Source of the DNA: Bradyrhizobium sp. CCGB01
GTDB lineage: Bacteria; Pseudomonadota; Alphaproteobacteria; Rhizobiales; Xanthobacteraceae
Direction: 5' to 3'
Assembly (NCBI RefSeq): GCF_024199795.1
Contig: NZ_JANADK010000001.1
Coordinates: forward strand, 558,001-622,000
Length of the DNA stretch: 64,000 bases
Made by a program: the position numbers and the translations under genes. Positions 63,949 to 64,000 of this stretch are shown in pieces (position 1 is the first letter of the stretch; every line of letters starts with the position of its first letter). A model generated the notes under the pieces. The model made no database searches, was not told the DNA's origin, and worked only from the letters and a program-made list of their open reading frames with translations.

Positions 63949-64000
63949 TCGATCCTCATCTCAAAGCGTGTTCCACCTTATATCGTCCCGATTCCGCGAA

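Overview
The window looks like chromosomal DNA of a high-GC alphaproteobacterium, most likely Bradyrhizobium or a close relative. I infer this from the gene families (several TctC-type binding proteins, a TRAP transporter, a MocR-type regulator, FixJ-like regulators, DUF6538-type integrases), from the strong G/C third-position bias outside the first 20 kb, and from a palindromic intergenic element of the kind common in Bradyrhizobiaceae. No search was run. No rRNA, intact tRNA or CRISPR array was seen.

Region 1 (1-20,561) is a composite integrated island with softer codon bias than the rest. Its left part (1-14,044) holds an unusual gene set. This comprises a very large protein of unknown function cut by the window edge, an opposing trypsin-like protease, and a tight + strand operon: trypsin-like protease with an unknown C-terminal domain, MoxR-type AAA+ ATPase, four-helix membrane protein with a vWA-like segment lacking a recognisable metal site, and membrane-anchored WD40-like propeller. 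The pairing of MoxR, a vWA-like protein and trypsin-like proteases recalls the regulated MoxR/vWA conflict systems, but this membrane-bound version with a giant partner is not one I recognise. It is the best candidate here for an undescribed system. Next come a decayed tyrosine recombinase (14,118-15,650), a possible caspase/CHAT-like protein, a LivK-like binding protein without a signal peptide, and an intact tyrosine recombinase (18,853-20,442). Each recombinase has a matching att-like sequence beside its 5' end. The right-hand copy resembles a tRNA-Ser 3' end, which suggests two successive integrations at one site.

Region 2 (20,592-31,120) is catabolic: a LysR regulator divergent from a FAD monooxygenase plus TctC-type binding protein, then a GntR/FadR regulator with two palindromic operators, a TRAP transporter and an enolase-superfamily enzyme. 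That TRAP module is bracketed by direct repeats derived from the 3' end of a second tctC-like gene. Region 3 (31,431-42,598) holds a DUF2157/GDYXXLXY membrane pair, a MocR regulator divergent from an EamA exporter, a degenerate EAL protein, a LuxR-type regulator, an Hpt protein, two tandem Crp/Fnr regulators and several small unknowns.

Region 4 (43,456-54,325) is signalling: cheA (with two CheW-like domains and a receiver), cheW, cheY, cheR and a PilZ-like gene, without cheB or a chemoreceptor. Receiver proteins, a FixJ-like regulator and a hybrid histidine kinase interrupted by one in-frame stop follow. Region 5 (54,532-61,643) is a probable sugar-acid uptake and breakdown cluster. It has a GntR regulator, a perfect 24-bp palindrome, an NMT1/TauA-type ABC transporter, an IlvD/Edd dehydratase, an RraA-like aldolase and an SMP-30 lactonase. 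A 144-bp element with 30-bp perfect inverted ends separates it from an S9 oligopeptidase (61,843-63,948).
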